Of a DNA stretch of 8,790 nt, positions 6,796 to 8,790 are shown piece by piece. The DNA lies in the NCBI GenBank assembly GCA_003542295.1, contig DPKX01000177.1, forward strand, positions 1 through 8,790. Direction: 5' to 3'. Position numbers and translations under genes: made by a program. Under the pieces are notes generated by a model. The model did not search any database and was not told the DNA's origin. It saw nothing but the letters and a program-made list of their open reading frames with translations. How positions within the stretch are numbered: position 1 is the first letter of the stretch; each line of letters opens with the position of its first letter. This DNA comes from Candidatus Atribacter hydrocarboniphilus (GTDB lineage: Bacteria; Atribacterota; Atribacteria; Atribacterales; Atribacteraceae).

Positions 6796-7767
6796 CTATT
6801 GAAGCCGTCCTAACCAAGCTACAGTAATTCCAATAGCTTGAATGATCCAAAAACGCACGGTTATTTGAGTTTCTTTCATGCCCTTTAATTCAAAATGATG
6901 ATGGATTGGACTCATTAAAAATAATCTCCGACCCAAAAACCTAAAAGAAAAAACCTGCAATATCACTGAAAGAGTATCGATAAAAAACACCAGCGCCGAA
7001 AAAATGATCAATAGGGATTGCCCAGAAAGAAGCGCCATAAAACCGATCAGCGCACCCAAGCCCAGTGATCCGGAATCTCCCATAAAGATACCTGCCGGCC
7101 AGACATTAAACCATAAAAAAGCCGTTAACCCTCCGATTGCTCCAAAGGCCAACCAGGAAAGCTGATTTTGATTCATAATCAATAAAAGACAACCCCAAAA
7201 AAGCAAGGTGAGAATTCCCGAGCCAGCTGCCAATCCGTCCAAACCATCAGCGATATTAAAAGCATTGGAGGTCGCGACGATAATAAAAATTCCATACCCA
7301 AAAAAGAGTGGAAATGATATGGGAATCACATAATGGCTAAAGGGAATGGTAATTTGAGCCGGTATCCCATCCCTTGCCAACCAAAGTATCAAACCGGCAA
7401 GGAGAACTTGAAACAAAAATTTATAACGGGCTTTTATCCCCCAGGGTTTCTCCAAATAACTCTTATACCAATCGTCAACCAATCCCAAAAGGGTATACCC
7501 AGCAAGAAGGATAATCGGCAGGAGATTGCCATGCCAATACTGCCTTCCCACTCCATATACCACAAAAATAGCTATAAATATAATAATGCCGCCCATACTG
7601 GGGGTATTCTCTTTGTGAAGATGGAGATTCGGTCCTTCTTTTTTAATCTTTTGGCCGAGTTGGCGTTGCTGCTGCCACCGAATAAAGAGTGGGAAAAAAA
7701 CCATTCCGACTGCCAAAGCCAAAAGAAAAGCTATGCCTAAATTTTTAGGAATGATTCCAGGATTCAT
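6796..7767 (-). CDS. mraY: MraY, phospho-MurNAc-pentapeptide translocase (lipid I synthase)
   Basis: MraY is a polytopic Mg2+-dependent enzyme of the cytoplasmic membrane that transfers phospho-MurNAc-pentapeptide from UDP to undecaprenyl phosphate, making lipid I. The 323-aa protein has about ten membrane segments and the family signatures KENTPSMGG (52-60), LVDDWYK (96-102, the Asp pair), NAFNIADGLDGLA (168-180), FMGDSGSL (228-235, Asp231 expected to bind Mg2+) and PIHHHFELKG (287-296). The length is that of the short Gram-positive-type MraY, not the 360-aa proteobacterial form. ATG 7765-7767 overlaps the end of murF by 23 nt, with a GGAG about 10 nt upstream as a plausible ribosome site. 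The TAG stop is followed 4 nt later by murD. No anomaly seen. Confidence 0.97.
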   Translation of the reverse strand: MNPGIIPKNLGIAFLLALAVGMVFFPLFIRWQQQRQLGQKIKKEGPNLHLHKENTPSMGGIIIFIAIFVVYGVGRQYWHGNLLPIILLAGYTLLGLVDDWYKSYLEKPWGIKARYKFLFQVLLAGLILWLARDGIPAQITIPFSHYVIPISFPLFFGYGIFIIVATSNAFNIADGLDGLAAGSGILTLLFWGCLLLIMNQNQLSWLAFGAIGGLTAFLWFNVWPAGIFMGDSGSLGLGALIGFMALLSGQSLLIIFSALVFFIDTLSVILQVFSFRFLGRRLFLMSPIHHHFELKGMKETQITVRFWIIQAIGITVAWLGRLQ

Positions 7768-8790
7768 GCTCGATCCACTCCGTAGGTATGGCTTCTTCTA
7801 ACTTCATAGCTCTTGAACCTTTAAACAAAACGATCACCTTAGAAAAGGGAAAGGTGATTTGATCGAGAAGAATCTTCTTGATTTCTTCATGAGAAGAAGC
7901 CAAATAATATTCTCCGTTTACCGAGTTTTTGGATAACACCTTTTCAGCTGCCTCATGCATCATGGAACCATAAAGAATAACATTTTTAATGTTATGTTCT
8001 TCCAAAGAACGTATGCTTTCTTGATGAACTGCTTCGGAAAAACTTCCCATCTCTAACATATCACCTAAGACCACCCAGGTTTGGTAGCCTTGGTAACTGA
8101 ATCTTTTTAGCAAATTGAGAGCTTTGTGCAAAGAAATTGGATTGGCATTGTAGCTGTCGTCGATCACATATCCTTCGCCAACACGATAGGTTTTTTCTCG
8201 CCCTTCGGGAAGAAGAATTTCATGAAGAATCCTTTGGATTTCCTCCTGTTCGATACCGCATTGGAAAGCTTGATGAAGGGCCGGTAGCAATAAGATGATG
8301 AGTTCCGGTGAAAAAATCGGAGCTTGGAATTGATAGATCCGACCTTCGCACTGACAACGGAACCTGGTGGTTCCTTCCGATGGGTTCAAATGGTAATCGA
8401 GAAGTGAGAGTTGTGAGGTGATGTGATTTTGAAGACCAAAAAGAATGACCCTCTTCCCAGCCTGGGAAAAATCCTCTTTGAGTTTTGACGCAAAAGGGTT
8501 ATCTCCATTTAAATAAATCGTTTTGGCGTTTTCAGCCAAAAGAATTTTTTCCTGGATAACGGTCTCGACATTGCCAAAACCTTCTAAATGACCCTTCCCA
8601 AAAGCGGTGAACACGACCAATTCCGGTTCGATGATTTCGGATAGTTCACTCATCTCACCCAGCTTATTGATTCCCGCCTCAATAATAAAAAAGTCGTCTT
8701 GAGGATCAAAATTGCAAAAAGAAGCTGACACTCCGATATTGGTATTATAGTTGAATGGAGTAACAGCAACTCGATAACGAATGCCTAAAA
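7745..8790 (-). CDS. murF: MurF, UDP-MurNAc-tripeptide--D-alanyl-D-alanine ligase (C-terminal 347 residues; start outside the window)
   Basis: MurF is a cytosolic ATP-dependent ligase that adds D-Ala-D-Ala to the UDP-MurNAc-tripeptide, completing the pentapeptide. The frame runs off the window edge, so the first ~100 residues, including the P-loop, are not seen. The visible part begins LGIRYRVAVTPFNYNTNIGV and carries EAGINKLGEM (visible residues 37-46), GHLEGFG (66-72), DDSYNANP (210-217), VLGDMLEMG (240-248) and VLFKGSRAMKLEEA (320-333), all typical of MurF. The Gly-x-His-Asn-x-x-Asn motif expected near visible residues 160-166 is replaced by SPELIIL, which is unusual. A GTG at 8729-8731 is an internal Val of the conserved NTNIGV segment and not the start. 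It ends with TAA, overlapping mraY by 23 nt. Confidence 0.93.
   Translation of the reverse strand, partial: LGIRYRVAVTPFNYNTNIGVSASFCNFDPQDDFFIIEAGINKLGEMSELSEIIEPELVVFTAFGKGHLEGFGNVETVIQEKILLAENAKTIYLNGDNPFASKLKEDFSQAGKRVILFGLQNHITSQLSLLDYHLNPSEGTTRFRCQCEGRIYQFQAPIFSPELIILLLPALHQAFQCGIEQEEIQRILHEILLPEGREKTYRVGEGYVIDDSYNANPISLHKALNLLKRFSYQGYQTWVVLGDMLEMGSFSEAVHQESIRSLEEHNIKNVILYGSMMHEAAEKVLSKNSVNGEYYLASSHEEIKKILLDQITFPFSKVIVLFKGSRAMKLEEAIPTEWIEHESWNHS

Noticed and set aside
7333..7740. Plus-strand open frame of 135 codons opposite mraY
   Set aside because: It lies wholly antisense to a well-conserved mraY, has no family resemblance and no convincing ribosome site. It is a shadow of the minus-strand gene.
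1..8790. Internal promoters, terminators or a mobile element within the cluster
   Set aside because: Junctions overlap or are at most 4 nt apart, no stem-loop plus T-tract follows any stop codon, and no inverted or direct repeats flank any gene. AT-rich hexamers inside genes are too common here to be called promoters.

Overview
The window is a single, fully packed minus-strand operon segment: the classic division and cell wall (dcw) cluster, read from high to low coordinates as murF (5' part outside the window) - mraY - murD - ftsW - murG - murC - murB - ftsQ - ftsA (3' part outside the window). Every gene is recognisable from family motifs. No two neighbours are more than 4 nt apart and most overlap. 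I see no promoter, terminator, RNA gene, repeat, CRISPR or mobile element, and no non-coding stretch longer than a few bases. No exotic system is present.

The organism is a peptidoglycan-making bacterium with AT-rich DNA (roughly 40% G+C by eye), strong AGGAGG-type ribosome sites and frequent TTG starts (murG, murC, ftsA). The short MraY (323 aa) and the order murD-ftsW-murG-murC-murB-ftsQ-ftsA resemble Firmicutes and several deep or uncultured lineages (for example Synergistota, Thermotogota or Atribacterota-like groups). The sequence alone does not fix the phylum.

The genes form one pathway. MurB reduces UDP-GlcNAc-enolpyruvate to UDP-MurNAc. MurC adds L-Ala, MurD adds D-Glu, and MurF adds the D-Ala-D-Ala dipeptide. 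MraY moves the phospho-MurNAc-pentapeptide to undecaprenyl phosphate, giving lipid I. MurG adds GlcNAc, giving lipid II. FtsW polymerises lipid II at the septum, where FtsQ and FtsA act as divisome components.

The part worth a second look is that two essential genes are not cleanly open as given. murG carries an in-frame TGA at 3433-3435, with the conserved C-terminal domain continuing in the same frame to 3213. The 5' end of ftsQ is split between two frames around T8 and T9 runs (887-910). One extra T would join a well-placed ATG start (931, GAGGT site, ATGA overlap with murB) to the rest of a normal 238-aa FtsQ. UGA is the ordinary terminator of six genes here, so a changed genetic code is unlikely. 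Sequencing or assembly error, recent mutation, readthrough and polymerase or ribosome slippage remain the candidates. Smaller oddities are a 76-nt murC/murB overlap, a Cys at the usual catalytic Ser position of MurB, and a degenerate ATP-domain motif in MurF.
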